Positions 39,801 through 48,240 of a DNA stretch of 64,000 nt are shown here, in pieces; the first letter of the stretch is position 1, and every line of letters begins with the position of its first letter. Position numbers and translations under genes: made by a program. This DNA is from Maylandia zebra. Its lineage: Eukaryota > Chordata > Actinopteri > Cichliformes > Cichlidae. The stretch covers positions 29,809,533-29,873,532 of the forward strand of contig NC_135170.1 of assembly GCF_041146795.1 (NCBI RefSeq), written 5' to 3'. The notes under the pieces are model-generated. The model searched no databases, was not told the DNA's origin, and worked only from the letters and a program-made list of their open reading frames with translations.

Positions 39801-42800
39801 ACAACCACACATGCACACACACATTTGCCCTGTGGGCTGGGTGACGTCATGTTTGTTGTAGCGTGGGCGGCTCCTGATTGAAGATTAACGTCTAAAACTG
39901 CCAAAGGTGCTTTAGGCGTTTAAAGATGGACAGAAGCACAACATTCCCACATTAGACTCTTACAGCTGAGAGATAAGGAACTCTTCTAAGTTGTAGCCCT
40001 GGGCCTGAGAGGGCCTGGAACCCCTGACTGACAGGCTCAAGCAGATTTACTCTCTGGAGCTGACATGAGGTTCAAGAAAAAACAACATTCTTTGGCTGAC
40101 TGGTCTTGTAACATAAAAATGCTCTCATAGTCTCTCCCAAGACAGTTTTAGGTTTGGGAATGTTTATGGTAACATAAAAGAATTCCCTCTGGAAGGATCC
40201 CATACAGACTGCTATAACTACTGAGCCATGTCACCGGTCAGATAACTGGCAGGAGCCTCTGGCATGAGAAGACTGTGACATGCAGCATCTCAGATCCACA
40301 TAGCTGTAAATCTAACCACACTGACAAGACAGGGATAGATCCTGGCTTCCCATGCAGGAGTCCTACAGCCTGGTCATACACCACTAAAATAAAGATGATT
40401 TGTTTTCAGAGAAAGTTCCACTGTGATTCAACAACACTCCCGACATGTGGATTCCTTTCTATGGAACAATAACACTTATACACTGATATCACTGATGCTG
40501 TTATTCAGAACATATCAGCATGTTCAAATTAGACATTTTTAATGACTGAAAAAATTAAAGTTAGAAATAGAGCAGGGTGATATGATCAAAAATATTTATC
40601 ACGATATACATTTGAAAATTTGCGATAATGATATAACTGACTATATAATTGACACTAGACAAAACTCCACAACTTTATTAATGCAAAAAAAAAAACATCA
40701 ATGTATTTTCACTTAAACAAGAAGCTGTTTTTTGCATTAAAGTTATATAAAAATTTAACAGTGCAAATTCCTTGCTGACAGTTTAACCAAAAGGCATTTC
40801 CAGTGGAAATTGGCCGACATATCCTCAGCATAACCATGTATAATATCCAGAAATCTTAAAAAGAGGTTATACACACACAATACGGTAATATTATGTTGAA
40901 GCACAGTACGTATCACTCAGCAAGGCTCCTGCCTACTATAGTTGTAATGCTCCGACAATCCATCAAGCGGTGCAGCTTCGTAGCTTAACAAAGTCGTACT
41001 AAAACATTTGACAGATTTTCGAGCGCTGTGTACATAAAATCATTTCGAGGTGAGTAAACACAACCAGAATTCATACATAAGGCACACGGGATTATAAGGG
41101 GCTCTGTCGATTTTCAGAAAAATCAAAGGATTGATTTTAAGTGTGCCGTATTTTCCAAAAAACACGGTAATAACGACAATAACGAATAAAAAAAAAAAAA
41201 ATAAAAAAAAAGGAAAGGCACAGCAGCAAGTACACTTCCCGAGGACTCTCAGGAAGATCAACCTGCCACGTCTGCTGGTGTCTTTCTATCACTGCTCCAT
41301 TGAGAGTGCCCTGACCTATGGCATCTTAGTGTGGTACAGCAGCCGCTCTGTGGAGGACAAAAAGGCCCTGCTGAGAGTTATCAGAACTACAGAGAAAATA
41401 ACAAACACACACCTACCTGCCCTGAACAATATCTTCACATCCTGCTGCCTTCAGAAAGCAACAACCATCATAAAGGACTCATCACACTGTGCCCACCATC
41501 TCTTTGAACTTCTGCCCTCAGGCAGACAGGACATCACAAACACACATGACTCCAGTTTTGAACACTTTTTACACAAATGTCACCGCTCCCCTAAATGCTA
41601 CTATGAAGTCACCCAAACAATGATTTGGGAATGACATTTATGTTTGTAGCATATATTGGCACATTGAAATGACTCTGCCTGAGTGAATTTTATTTACTTA
41701 TTCTCTTCTGCTATTATTACTTTTACTATTTTTATACTTTATAAAGAGATACATTTTTAAGCAGTGCTGCAGAGTAATTCTATTTTATATTGTACAATGA
41801 CAAATAAAGGGACCTTGAACCTACACCCACTGAACAAGATATTTCAGTCCAAAAGGACAGCCAAGTAATTGATGTCATGTCCCAATTTATGTATATAAAG
41901 GTGTAGTTAAAACATATCAAATTAAAGACGAAAGTAGTTCAATTAGTTAAAACTCTTTAAAAATGTCTACAACTATACACACTGATTCAGATTGTCATAT
42001 TGTCTTGAAGCGACTGTTGTTGTAATTTGGTGCTATGTAAATAAAACTGAATTAAAGTGAATATTTTCAGTTTAAAAAAAATAAAAAATAAAAAAAATAA
42101 CGACAGCCGCTAGCATGCTCTACCAAAAATAGTGCTTTGTTGTGTATCTGACAGACGAAAGCTAAACCAGTTCCACACCACTGAAGTTGCAGCATTTTTA
42201 CAAACCAATTCTGGTTCATCTGTTTCGTTCAACGTTCCGCTTTCGCCCTTCTCATTCTCTGTCACCGCAGTGCTTTTTCCGCCATGTGCATATGAAAACA
42301 AAGGCACTGCGCATGCGTGTTTTACCCATATTCTATCACGATATTTCATTTTCTTATCGTTGCCCAACATTATACCGGTATTACCGTGAACGGTATGATA
42401 TGGCCCTTAGAAAGCCCCTGAAAGTAATGAATGTGTATGGAGTTGAAAATAAACGTAATTAATTAATTTCGCACAGGGTTGAGGAATGAAGTCCATTCAT
42501 GAATTATTTGTCAGCAAATTACTTAATAAAATATCCAAAGGAAACAAAACTTTATATAAATCTTGATCGGATGTCTGAAAATGTGTAAAATGGGGAAACT
42601 TAATCAAACGAGCAGACAAAGATTAGCCCAGTACTAGCCAGTATGTCAGCCAACTGCTGCATCCATCTAAATCTGAGGAAAGCTCTTAAATGGTTATAGC
42701 TGTTACGGGTCCCTTCAGGCCCATCCTGTCTGAATTATCCACGCCATAACCCCTTTCACCTCCCCACAGTTGCCTGACCCTGAGCCAGATCATGAGAAGA

Positions 42801-43803
42801 GGCAGCCACACACAGTGGACAACTCATGAAAGAATGCACACACAAGACACAGAGAGACATGGCTGGCACCAAAGTTTCCAGCACTAGCAGATGTCCTGAG
42901 TTAAAAAACAAACAAACAAACAAACAAAAACCGTCTAAAAACAAAAGGCATCTCGAGTTGGCTAGGTCAAAGCAATTTGTCAAAGAGATGACTGCTGAAA
43001 AAGTTGGAGAGGGAGTTGGAGGCAGTGCCACCCTGTCGCACCCAGGGACAGACACCACGGCAGGGCTAGGAGACGATTGATTTAATGTCAGCCTCTAAGA
43101 CACAGCACAGACAGAGACGTGAAATAGTCTTACCTGACGTGTCCCACATATTCAGTTCAATCCGGTGCTTCTCTATTTCAAAACTGGCTGTGTAGTTTTC
43201 AAACACTGTGGGCACATAGTTCTGAAAATAAAAGATTTATTTTAGTTACCCGATGAAAAGGGGCATAATAAGCCTCTGTTTATAGTGACTGTGATTAGAC
43301 TGCTGAGAGTATGACATTTGAAACGATGCAGCTGACAAATACAATAAAGGCAGACACATTTCACAGCTGGGCTGCCTCAAATGCTTTCGGGGATATTATG
43401 TTTAGAAACACAGCAAAGACAAAGCCTTAAAGTTTTGTAGTCTGTATTGGAGACACTACAGTTCATTTAGTCATTTTACAGTCCTTTATTTCATGTCTGC
43501 GCTAAGGTTCTTTCTCCTTCTCTTCTTTGAGCATTAGTGTGTTTAGACAGGTGGATGTAACCTGCCGGATTAGTGCTGAAACTGAGCTGCCGAGTAGAGC
43601 GTTACATTTAAATGACGGTGCTGTAGTTATTCATAAACTCCGCGGTTCCCTCCTCTACAGAAAGACCGAAGTTTCGACTTTTTTTTAATAGCTGGACCTA
43701 CCTCTGGGTAGCAGTCCTTGGCAAAAACGTGCAGGAGCGCAGTTTTCCCACATTGCGTATCCCCGACCACCACAATCTTGCAACGGCTCCCTAGACTGTC
43801 CAT
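11195..43803 (-). CDS. rnd2: Rho family GTPase Rnd2, five coding exons
   Basis: Join on the minus strand: 43803-43702, 43221-43134, 17107-16998, 13770-13636, 11464-11195 (705 nt, 234 residues plus stop). All junctions have GT donors and AG acceptors and keep frame. It encodes an atypical, constitutively GTP-bound Rho protein that antagonises RhoA signalling and acts in neurite branching and neuron migration (family knowledge). Visible motifs: P-loop GDTQCGKT (14-21), effector loop YVPTVFENY (36-44), [14 protein letters not shown] (60-73), GCKLD in place of NKxD (118-122), and C-terminal [10 protein letters not shown] ending in the CAAX box CVLM (Met favours farnesylation). The replaced catalytic residues are Rnd hallmarks. 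The C-terminus and vat1 next door favour rnd2 over rnd1 or rnd3. Length is close to the 227 residues I recall for human RND2. Confidence 0.95.
11465..13635 (-). other. rnd2: rnd2 intron 4
   Basis: A 2171-bp intron between exons 4 and 5. AT-rich, with no repeat or nested gene that I can recognise. Confidence 0.7.
13636..13770 (-). CDS. rnd2: rnd2 coding exon 4
   Basis: One hundred and thirty-five bases, phase 0, encoding residues 101-145 ([18 protein letters not shown] through PVTHEQ). It contains the guanine-specificity motif as CKLD. The acceptor is ttcctgcag and the donor gtgagag. Confidence 0.95.
13771..16997 (-). other. rnd2: rnd2 intron 3
   Basis: A 3227-bp intron. It holds short A/T homopolymers and nothing recognisable as an exon, RNA gene or mobile element. 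Confidence 0.7.
16998..17107 (-). CDS. rnd2: rnd2 coding exon 3
   Basis: One hundred and ten bases encoding residues 64-100 ([19 protein letters not shown] through DSVIKK). It has Ser65 where RhoA has catalytic Gln63, so GTP hydrolysis is expected to be absent. The acceptor is tgttcacag and the donor gtcagta. The preceding intron 2 is 26 kb. Confidence 0.95.
17108..20976 (-). other. rnd2: rnd2 intron 2, 3' part
   Basis: This part of the 26-kb intron looks mostly unique. There are a few (CA)n patches (around 17467-17490) and no coherent ORF or repeat family that I recognise. Confidence 0.6.
20977..21029. repeat. (TG)n followed by a 31-base G homopolymer
   Basis: About eleven TG units run into an unbroken G run at 20999-21029. 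On the rnd2 strand this is a C run followed by (CA)n. Long G runs can form G-quadruplex structures and are error-prone in sequencing, so the exact length is uncertain. Confidence 0.95.
21836..22230 (+). mobile_element. Degenerate DNA-transposon-like repeat
   Basis: The left part (gatagagcccgaccagtata, then 'gccgatatttggtgatac') and the right part (aactgatattggccaataat) match my memory of a widespread fish repeat that begins near 'gggctcgaccgatat' and has GATATCGGCC-like inverted ends. The copy is old, with many changes and no clean target duplication. hAT-like is the best guess at class. Confidence 0.45.
22231..25089 (-). other. rnd2: rnd2 intron 2, repeat-poor stretch
   Basis: AT-rich sequence with (CA)n microsatellites at about 23438-23466 and 23690-23710, and poly-A/T runs near 24590-24675. 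No gene or further repeat was recognised. Confidence 0.5.
25090..25203 (+). repeat. Copy A of a 114-bp inverted repeat pair
   Basis: The reverse complement matches 37971-38084 with 11 mismatches and no indels (about 90%). In both copies one frame stays open for 29 codons and ends at the same TGA (copy A contains [17 protein letters not shown]). It may be part of a dispersed repeat or a duplicated exon; I do not recognise the source. Confidence 0.8.
25204..25770 (+). repeat. Probable dispersed fish repeat (unclassified)
   Basis: It begins with a T-rich tract and a purine-rich GA tract (25261-25410), then a block with 'gggagccatagccccgtcca' and 'ccagaggccccagagtgcga' that resembles a repeat I associate with LINE leaders in cichlid-like fish. 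It directly follows copy A of the inverted repeat, so the two may belong to one unit. Confidence 0.35.
28434..29358 (-). pseudogene. Degenerate Tc1/mariner-like transposon with broken transposase
   Basis: Several blocks match my memory of a common fish DNA transposon with its transposase on the minus strand: 'aacattcctcagagaatttg', 'gagatctggtgactgtggaa', 'tttcctgttcttaggtgaca', 'ctgacctctggcataaacag' and 'gattagatatttgtgttaaa'. The right end 'aacaggtacacctaataatg' is the recognisable terminus, and the left end (ggctggccacttat) is damaged. About 100 bp appears missing near 28780, and stops and indels interrupt every frame. Assignment to Tc1/mariner is recollection. It lies in rnd2 intron 2 with the transposase in the same orientation as rnd2. 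Confidence 0.65.
30400..32430 (+). pseudogene. 5'-truncated, decayed L2-like LINE (reverse transcriptase)
   Basis: Fragments of one LINE ORF2 appear in order: a block like [13 protein letters not shown] (near 30476), [14 protein letters not shown] (30935), [14 protein letters not shown] (31020), a [17 protein letters not shown] palm (31260), YADDTQL (catalytic, near 31342), [20 protein letters not shown] (31410), [15 protein letters not shown] (31740) and [20 protein letters not shown] (31822). The 3' region has the typical 'gaggtttcttcctgttaaaa'. Stops and frameshifts break it repeatedly. It is antisense to rnd2 within intron 2. L2/CR1 group is inferred from the motif wording. Confidence 0.8.
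32856..32945. repeat. Short dispersed repeat ('tttaaagtgcttcacag' family)
   Basis: The block with 'gtttaaagtgcttcacagaa' and 'gacaataattagacataaga' recurs in related form at 45575-45690 and 46465-46570. It resembles the inverted tail of a fish LINE or SINE. Boundaries are approximate. Confidence 0.4.
33839..33888. repeat. (TG)25 microsatellite
   Basis: Uninterrupted dinucleotide repeat in rnd2 intron 2; likely polymorphic. Confidence 0.95.
34715..34825 (+). mobile_element. L2-like LINE 3' tail fragment
   Basis: 'tgtcttgaggcagctgttgt' followed by 'ataaataaaactcaattaaa' matches the well-known 3' tail of fish L2-like LINEs (GCGCTATATAAATAAAATTGAATT-type). Only the tail is present. Confidence 0.6.
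35590..35775 (-). repeat. Possible tRNA-derived SINE-like repeat
   Basis: On the minus strand it begins 'ggttgcagggtgtagtggtt', which resembles a tRNA A-box region (AGTGGTTAACAC). Further on it has 'gtcaggaagggcatcc', a phrase found in dispersed fish repeats. The B box is unclear. Confidence 0.4.
35780..37970 (-). other. rnd2: rnd2 intron 2, unassigned stretch
   Basis: No exon, RNA gene or repeat family was recognised. The ORFs are short and lack protein-like composition. Confidence 0.5.
37971..38084 (-). repeat. Copy B of the 114-bp inverted repeat pair
   Basis: About 90% identical, in reverse orientation, to 25090-25203. On the minus strand its frame includes [17 protein letters not shown] and a TGA at the same point as copy A. 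The flanks do not match the GA-rich block that follows copy A. Confidence 0.8.
38085..40570 (-). other. rnd2: rnd2 intron 2, 5' region
   Basis: Mostly unique-looking sequence, with a (CA)-rich patch at 39776-39825. No gene was recognised. Confidence 0.5.
40870..41170. mobile_element. MITE-like repeat ('gcgccttataagtccggt' family)
   Basis: It contains a degraded version ('cacacgggattataaggggc', 'taagtgtgccgtattttcca') of a common fish repeat with the theme ATAAGGCGCACC and ends near AATACGGTA. Both ends carry 'acggtaat' (near 40881 and 41164). Class is uncertain. Confidence 0.45.
41213..41815 (+). pseudogene. Non-LTR retrotransposon C-terminal ORF fragment
   Basis: An open stretch to TGA 41632-41634 reads [19 protein letters not shown], then [39 protein letters not shown] and [13 protein letters not shown]. 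These are typical of the region after the palm in fish CR1/Rex1-like LINEs. A 3' tail ends at 'tgtacaatgacaaataaagg' near 41810. An A-rich tract (41187-41211) lies just before it. The RT core is absent, so it is a 5'-truncated copy. Confidence 0.75.
41995..42060 (+). mobile_element. L2-like LINE 3' tail fragment
   Basis: 'cttgaagcgactgttgttgt' then 'tgctatgtaaataaaactga' is the same tail type as at 34715-34825, followed by an A-rich tract. Confidence 0.55.
42906..42930. repeat. (AAAC)n microsatellite
   Basis: Short tetranucleotide tract aaacaaacaaac in rnd2 intron 2, about 200 bp from exon 2. Confidence 0.8.
43134..43221 (-). CDS. rnd2: rnd2 coding exon 2
   Basis: Eighty-eight bases between acceptor ttttcag and donor gtaagac, encoding residues 35-63 and the first base of codon 64. 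It carries the effector loop YVPTVFENY and ends in WDTS, where Rho proteins have WDTA. Intron 1 is only 480 bp. Confidence 0.95.
43702..43803 (-). CDS. rnd2: rnd2 coding exon 1
   Basis: This exon encodes residues 1-34 ([14 protein letters not shown] through DCYPE), including the P-loop with Lys20. The ATG at 43803-43801 opens the conserved Rnd N-terminus, and the donor gtaggt follows at 43701. It ends in phase 0. Rnd2 carries Thr and Gln where RhoA has the Gly14-Ala15 pair. Confidence 0.95.
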
Positions 43804-44070
43804 GGTTTGTCCGTCAGACGTGTATTCTTGACACGGAAAGGTGTTGCATCCAGCATCCGATAAGAGGCGCAGCGGAATTCAACACTTTGAAGAAAAATTA
43901 GCAAATACATGCGCAGAGCCGGTGCGCTTTATCCAGCTTCTGCTGTCCGACGCGCAGTGCCCCGGTCCCACTGACACACTCCGTCTGACACTCCGCTCCC
44001 GTAACTGCGAGCAGGACGCACACAGCCCACCCTGGAAACTCCGCTACTTTGGTTACTGGCCACGCCTTCC
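43804..44070 (-). promoter_or_regulatory. rnd2: rnd2 5' UTR and probable CpG-rich promoter
   Basis: The sequence upstream of the rnd2 ATG is locally CpG-rich (for example 'gtccgacgcgcagtgccccg' and 'gcggagt' on the sense strand) against an AT-rich background. It contains a GGCGTGG-type GC box near 44065. No TATA box was identified, and the transcription start cannot be fixed from sequence alone. Confidence 0.4.
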
Positions 44071-45212
44071 TCATTTTCACATAATGAGCCACATCGTTCA
44101 CATGTTGTATGCTGCTCTTATTATTATTAGAAATTAAGGTCCAACTATACAAATGGCTCACAGGGTTTGTTTTTCTCTTGTATGATTTCACTGAAAAAGC
44201 GACCCAGTGTTCATGGAAACCAATCAGTGCTATTTTATGCCTGTAGTGATTGTATTCTGTTGCATCAGAAACCTAATTAAGTCCACAAAAATGATATCAC
44301 TAGGGTTATGACTAACACTACTAGACTACAGCTAATTATCTCAAAGTTAATAAGGACTCAGTATCATGTCTTTATTAACTTAACTGTGTCATATTTCATG
44401 ATGAAACGCGTTTAACATAAAATTGGAGCATCTGCTTAAATCTGCCTTTTCCCTTTTTAAAAAAAAGGCCTATTTAGTATAAAATGGATAAATACGTAAT
44501 AAGAAAAATTCAAAGCCTGCTCAGTAACGTTTTGTGATGGGTTTTGACTTACTGACCAGCTACAGGGGAGGAATTATACTTTTTGCTAATAAATTATTGT
44601 AAATAGGCTTAAACTTATGGATGTGTTTATCATCATTTTAAATATAGAGCTATAACTATAATGTGAAAAAGTTAAAGGGGTAAATTCCAATTTCCCATTA
44701 AGATTTACATGGTCTTATTAGCCCTAATGTGTCTTTGAGAATATACATTATTAAATGTTTGTTATGTAATATTTTTTAAATGGAGGGATAGCTGTTTGTC
44801 TTATGATAATTACCAAATGTAAAACCTTATTTCACTGTTGGCAAAGCTGCATAAATGCTCAGGACATTGTGCCCCTCGATTTAATGCCAACGTGACCTTT
44901 TAATGGTGATACAATAAATGCAGCATACCATGATAAAATAGTCCATCAAATTAAGTAGTTGGAGGTGAATGGGCTGTTTTATGGCTCTTGCAGCCCTTCA
45001 ATTAGTTGATATCCCTTAGAAGTGCGTGCCCCGCAGGGGAGTTAATGTTTTTGTGAATGAGATAATGAAATGACGCGGTACCACGTGCCAAGACACAGCG
45101 CTTGACTCAACTCTGGTTGTTTGAAGACCGACACCGCCTCCTTGTGGACGAAAAAAAGTGTCAGCTCATATAAATGTGGGCTATACAACAGCAGTGACCC
45201 CAAGTCATAAGC
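44071..45212. other. rnd2-vat1 intergenic DNA, rnd2 side
   Basis: AT-rich sequence without recognised genes or repeats. Confidence 0.5.
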
Positions 45213-45220
45213 GTATAAAC

Positions 45221-45530
45221 CAGGGGTGTCAAACTCAAATACACAGTGGGCCAAAATTCAAAACTGGAACAAAGTCGCGGGCTAACGCTAATATTTATTG
45301 GAAAAAAAATCTTCCTCTAGATATAAGAATGAATCTTTTCTTATGGACTCAAACAAGTTTTGCTGAAAAACTGAATATGGAACAAGCAAAGCTTAATACT
45401 AAACAATATATATATTAGCTGTATAATACCAGTAGGTCAGCTCTAATAGTAATTTGGTATGGCTTCGCGGGCCAAATGTAATTGGGCTGCAGGCCAAATT
45501 TGGCCCGCGGGCCAGAGTTTGACACCTATG
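45221..45530. mobile_element. hAT-like MITE with 8-bp target duplication
   Basis: The 310-bp element starts CAGGGGTGTCAAACTC and ends GAGTTTGACACCTATG, giving 14 of 16 matching inverted terminal bases. It is flanked by gtataaac (45213-45220) and gtataagc (45531-45538), an 8-bp duplication with one mismatch, as expected for hAT. The inside holds the familiar GGGCCAAA / GGCCCGCGGGCC themes and no transposase. Confidence 0.85.
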
Positions 45531-45574
45531 GTATAAGCCAATACAAGTTACCTGAAACTTAATCAATCAATCAC

Positions 45575-45690
45575 ACTTTATTTGTTTAGCATCTTTAATG
45601 CAGGTTAGTGCAGTTCAAAATGCTTCAAAGATTAAGGACAAGCCAACAAGAGATTAGACATATCAAGAATTAAGAAAACAAAAATATGCA
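45575..45690. repeat. Short dispersed repeat, second copy
   Basis: 'aatcacactttatttgttta' followed by 'gtgcagttcaaaatgcttca' is related to 46465-46570 and 32856-32945. It looks like an inverted LINE/SINE tail. Confidence 0.4.
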
Positions 45691-46464
45691 GCAATAAGCA
45701 ACTTTAAACTACTCAAAGAGTTTGTTTGTATTAATGAGAGAAATAAATCCGAATAGGACTATGAGCAGACAGATGCCTCTGTTCAGTAAGTTTTTCTAAT
45801 CCTGGATGTAGATTTTTAAAAAAAAGTTCATTGAAGCACTTTAGAATATCACATTTTTCACCTAAATTACCTGAATCTTTAAGAGCTGACATCTCGTCTG
45901 TGGTTACATCGCTGTACAAAGTTTTATTATTTTCCAAAAGGAGTTGGGATCATTACGGTGTTCAGTGGTTTTTGAGGTAGAATTCTGATTAGGCCTTTTT
46001 TAATTAAAGAGGTTTAAGAGTTTCCGAGCTGTCTAAAAATCAGCCAGTGTGCCTCAGATTTAGCTTTTCTGGCCCAGGTGGCATCTCTCTCTGTGAGGAG
46101 ATGGAACAGAAAAAAAAAAATAAGGATTGTCTCAGCTTTTTTCTCTAAATTTGTGAGAGGGCACATGTTTATCTATAATTTTGATAAAAGCATCATAAAA
46201 GTATTTTTACACTGGGTCTACATCAGTAAACCTAGTGTGGTAGCTAGGTAGATTCTATTCTAGTCACAGCCTGTAAAACGTGGGAGAAAAAAATCAAGGA
46301 AATGCTTACAATCGTATTTAAAATATTAACTATTTAACTATTTGTGGTCTTGATTATGAGGGCTTTGACTGTCTGACTGTAGCTACCACTCAGTGTTTAA
46401 CGATATCATTTGCAAAAATACCAATACCGGATAAATTGAAACATCAGTACCAATTACTCAATCA

Positions 46465-46570
46465 AATCTTATTTTCTATAGCACATTTGGTGAATCTTAG
46501 TGCAGTTCAGTGCTTCACAGATGACTAATAGGCCAATAATTAAAACTGCAGAAAAAAATTAATAAAATTA
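46465..46570. repeat. Short dispersed repeat, third copy
   Basis: 'aaatcttattttctatagca' followed by 'agtgcagttcagtgcttcac' and 'aataggccaataattaaaac'. Same family as 45575-45690, same orientation. Confidence 0.4.
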
Positions 46571-47097
46571 CAATGATTTGCAGTAATAAGCAATTATATA
46601 AATTAATTAAAGAGATTAAAAATCAGACATAAGTCTTAATAATAAATACATCTGGGGAAGATTAGAATATAGAATACAGTAATATAGAGATAATACTGAT
46701 ATATTTTAAAGGTGGAAGTAAGTGCTGAAAAAACAAGGCTCTAAACCATATGAAAAGCTCAAAAAATGTAATCTGGGTAAATTCAGAGTATCTTTGCTTT
46801 TGTCAGATGATCTGTTTGGTTACCTTGTATCCATCTTTTGTTGATATTGCTTTTTGTGCAATATTTTCATTTCCTGTCTTGCTTTACCATCGTTTTTGTT
46901 CATTTTGCCTTCCTCTGCATTCTACATTGGATAACTCGCTTATGCACACCTGAGCTAAATATTAACATTTGTGTTACCGTGTTTCATTATGTATCATACC
47001 ACAACAATATGTTGAAAGTATTCTGCCAGGGTTTATATGTTATCTTGGTTACAGGCCTTCTGTAACTGTTTGCTCTAACTTTACCAGTCTAACATTT

Positions 47098-47099
<2 letters not shown>

Positions 47100-47196
<97 letters not shown>
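47100..47196. repeat. (GT)48 microsatellite
   Basis: A long perfect dinucleotide tract in the rnd2-vat1 interval. Alternating purine-pyrimidine tracts of this length can adopt Z-DNA and are usually highly polymorphic. Confidence 0.95.
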
Positions 47197-47289
47197 GCTT
47201 TTGTTTGGGATGTCATGGAATGAATCAGTGTTTTGTCTAAACATAACAAAAAAACAAAGGATCCATTTCAAAATGTCTCTTTAGGCAAT

Positions 47290-48240
47290 TTGTTACAAAC
47301 TGGGGTTTTTTTGCAAAATTACGATTTGATGCCCTTTTTTTTTAGTTGAATCTGTAAAAAATGAGAAAGATAATACAATTCGACAGTTTTGCACCACCAA
47401 GGCAATTCCCCAAGAGCTATTAGCTGAAAACTTAGAACATCTCTGCATAGTGTGCAAATCGTCCTTAAGAAACTGAGGAAACTCGACAAATAAGGAATAA
47501 AAGAAGAAGTGGCAGGCCTAAAAAACTATCTACAGCATTTCAAAAGTATCTAAATCTCATGTCCTAGAAACAGGAAAGAATTCAGCAAAGACCAAACACA
47601 GGACCTGAGAGATGCATGTGGCTCTTCAGTTTTCAGAAGCCTCATTAGAAATGGTGTCAATAGACGAGTGGATGTCAGGAAGCCATTCCTAAGGAAGAGA
47701 AACAGGAAGAAAGGTTGAAATATGCCAACATACACAGGAACTGGATTGAAAATTAGTGACATCAGGCCTTACGGTCTTATCAATCCATATTTGAACATTT
47801 TCATTCAACTTATCATCAATATGTATGAAAGAAGTCCGGAGAAAGGTAAAACTGTGATTGTCTACGATTATCTGTAAAACATGGTCCTCTTTCATAGTTT
47901 GGGGCTATAATTTAGCAGTGCTATTAAAAGCATACCTGAACAGAAAAACAAACAATGGATTGGCTTTCCGAGAGCTTGGACCTCATCTTGAGAGAGAACA
48001 GAGCAAAAGACATCCAACATCCAAAGAACAGCTTTGAATGTCCCTCAAGAGGCCTGGAGAACTATTCTTGAAAAAAGAAATGATGAGAAAGAGAGTTCAG
48101 GCTGTGCTGAAGAATAAAGATGCTCATACCAAATATTGACTTTCAAACTTGTTGGAATTGTACAATTTGTTTTGCCCTGTGTACTATGTATATTTATTTC
48201 AATTAATTTGAGTGAAATGAATCTTTAAAAAAGTAAATGC
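47290..48240 (+). pseudogene. Degenerate Tc1-like transposon
   Basis: Blocks such as 'agaagtggcaggcctaaaaa', 'acacaggacctgagagatgc', 'gtggctcttcagttttcaga', 'gccattcctaaggaagagaa', 'atatgccaacatacacagga' and 'caagaggcctggagaactat' follow the order of a fish Tc1-like transposase gene on the plus strand. The reading frame is interrupted by many stops and indels. The catalytic acidic triad cannot be traced. Ends are approximate and inverted termini are decayed. Confidence 0.7.

Larger units (their letters stand above)
40571..42415. mobile_element. Nested cluster: DNA element(s) interrupted by LINE fragments
   Basis: The left end 'gcagggtgatatgatcaaaa' with 'atttatcacgatata' and the right end 'atcacgatatttcattttct...ttgcccaac' plus 'accggtattaccgtgaacgg' resemble the two ends of fish hAT-like elements. 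Between them lie a second DNA-element-like block, a LINE ORF fragment (41213-41815) and an L2 tail (41995-42060). The nesting order is inferred from the flanks and no target duplications were verified. Confidence 0.45.

Noticed and set aside
41131..41634. 167-codon ORF as a host gene
   Set aside because: The wording ([27 protein letters not shown]) is that of a LINE polymerase C-terminus; the N-terminal 27 codons come from an A-rich tract.
46969..47284. ORFs through the GT tract (CVCVCV / HTHTHT)
   Set aside because: They are low-complexity translations of a dinucleotide microsatellite.
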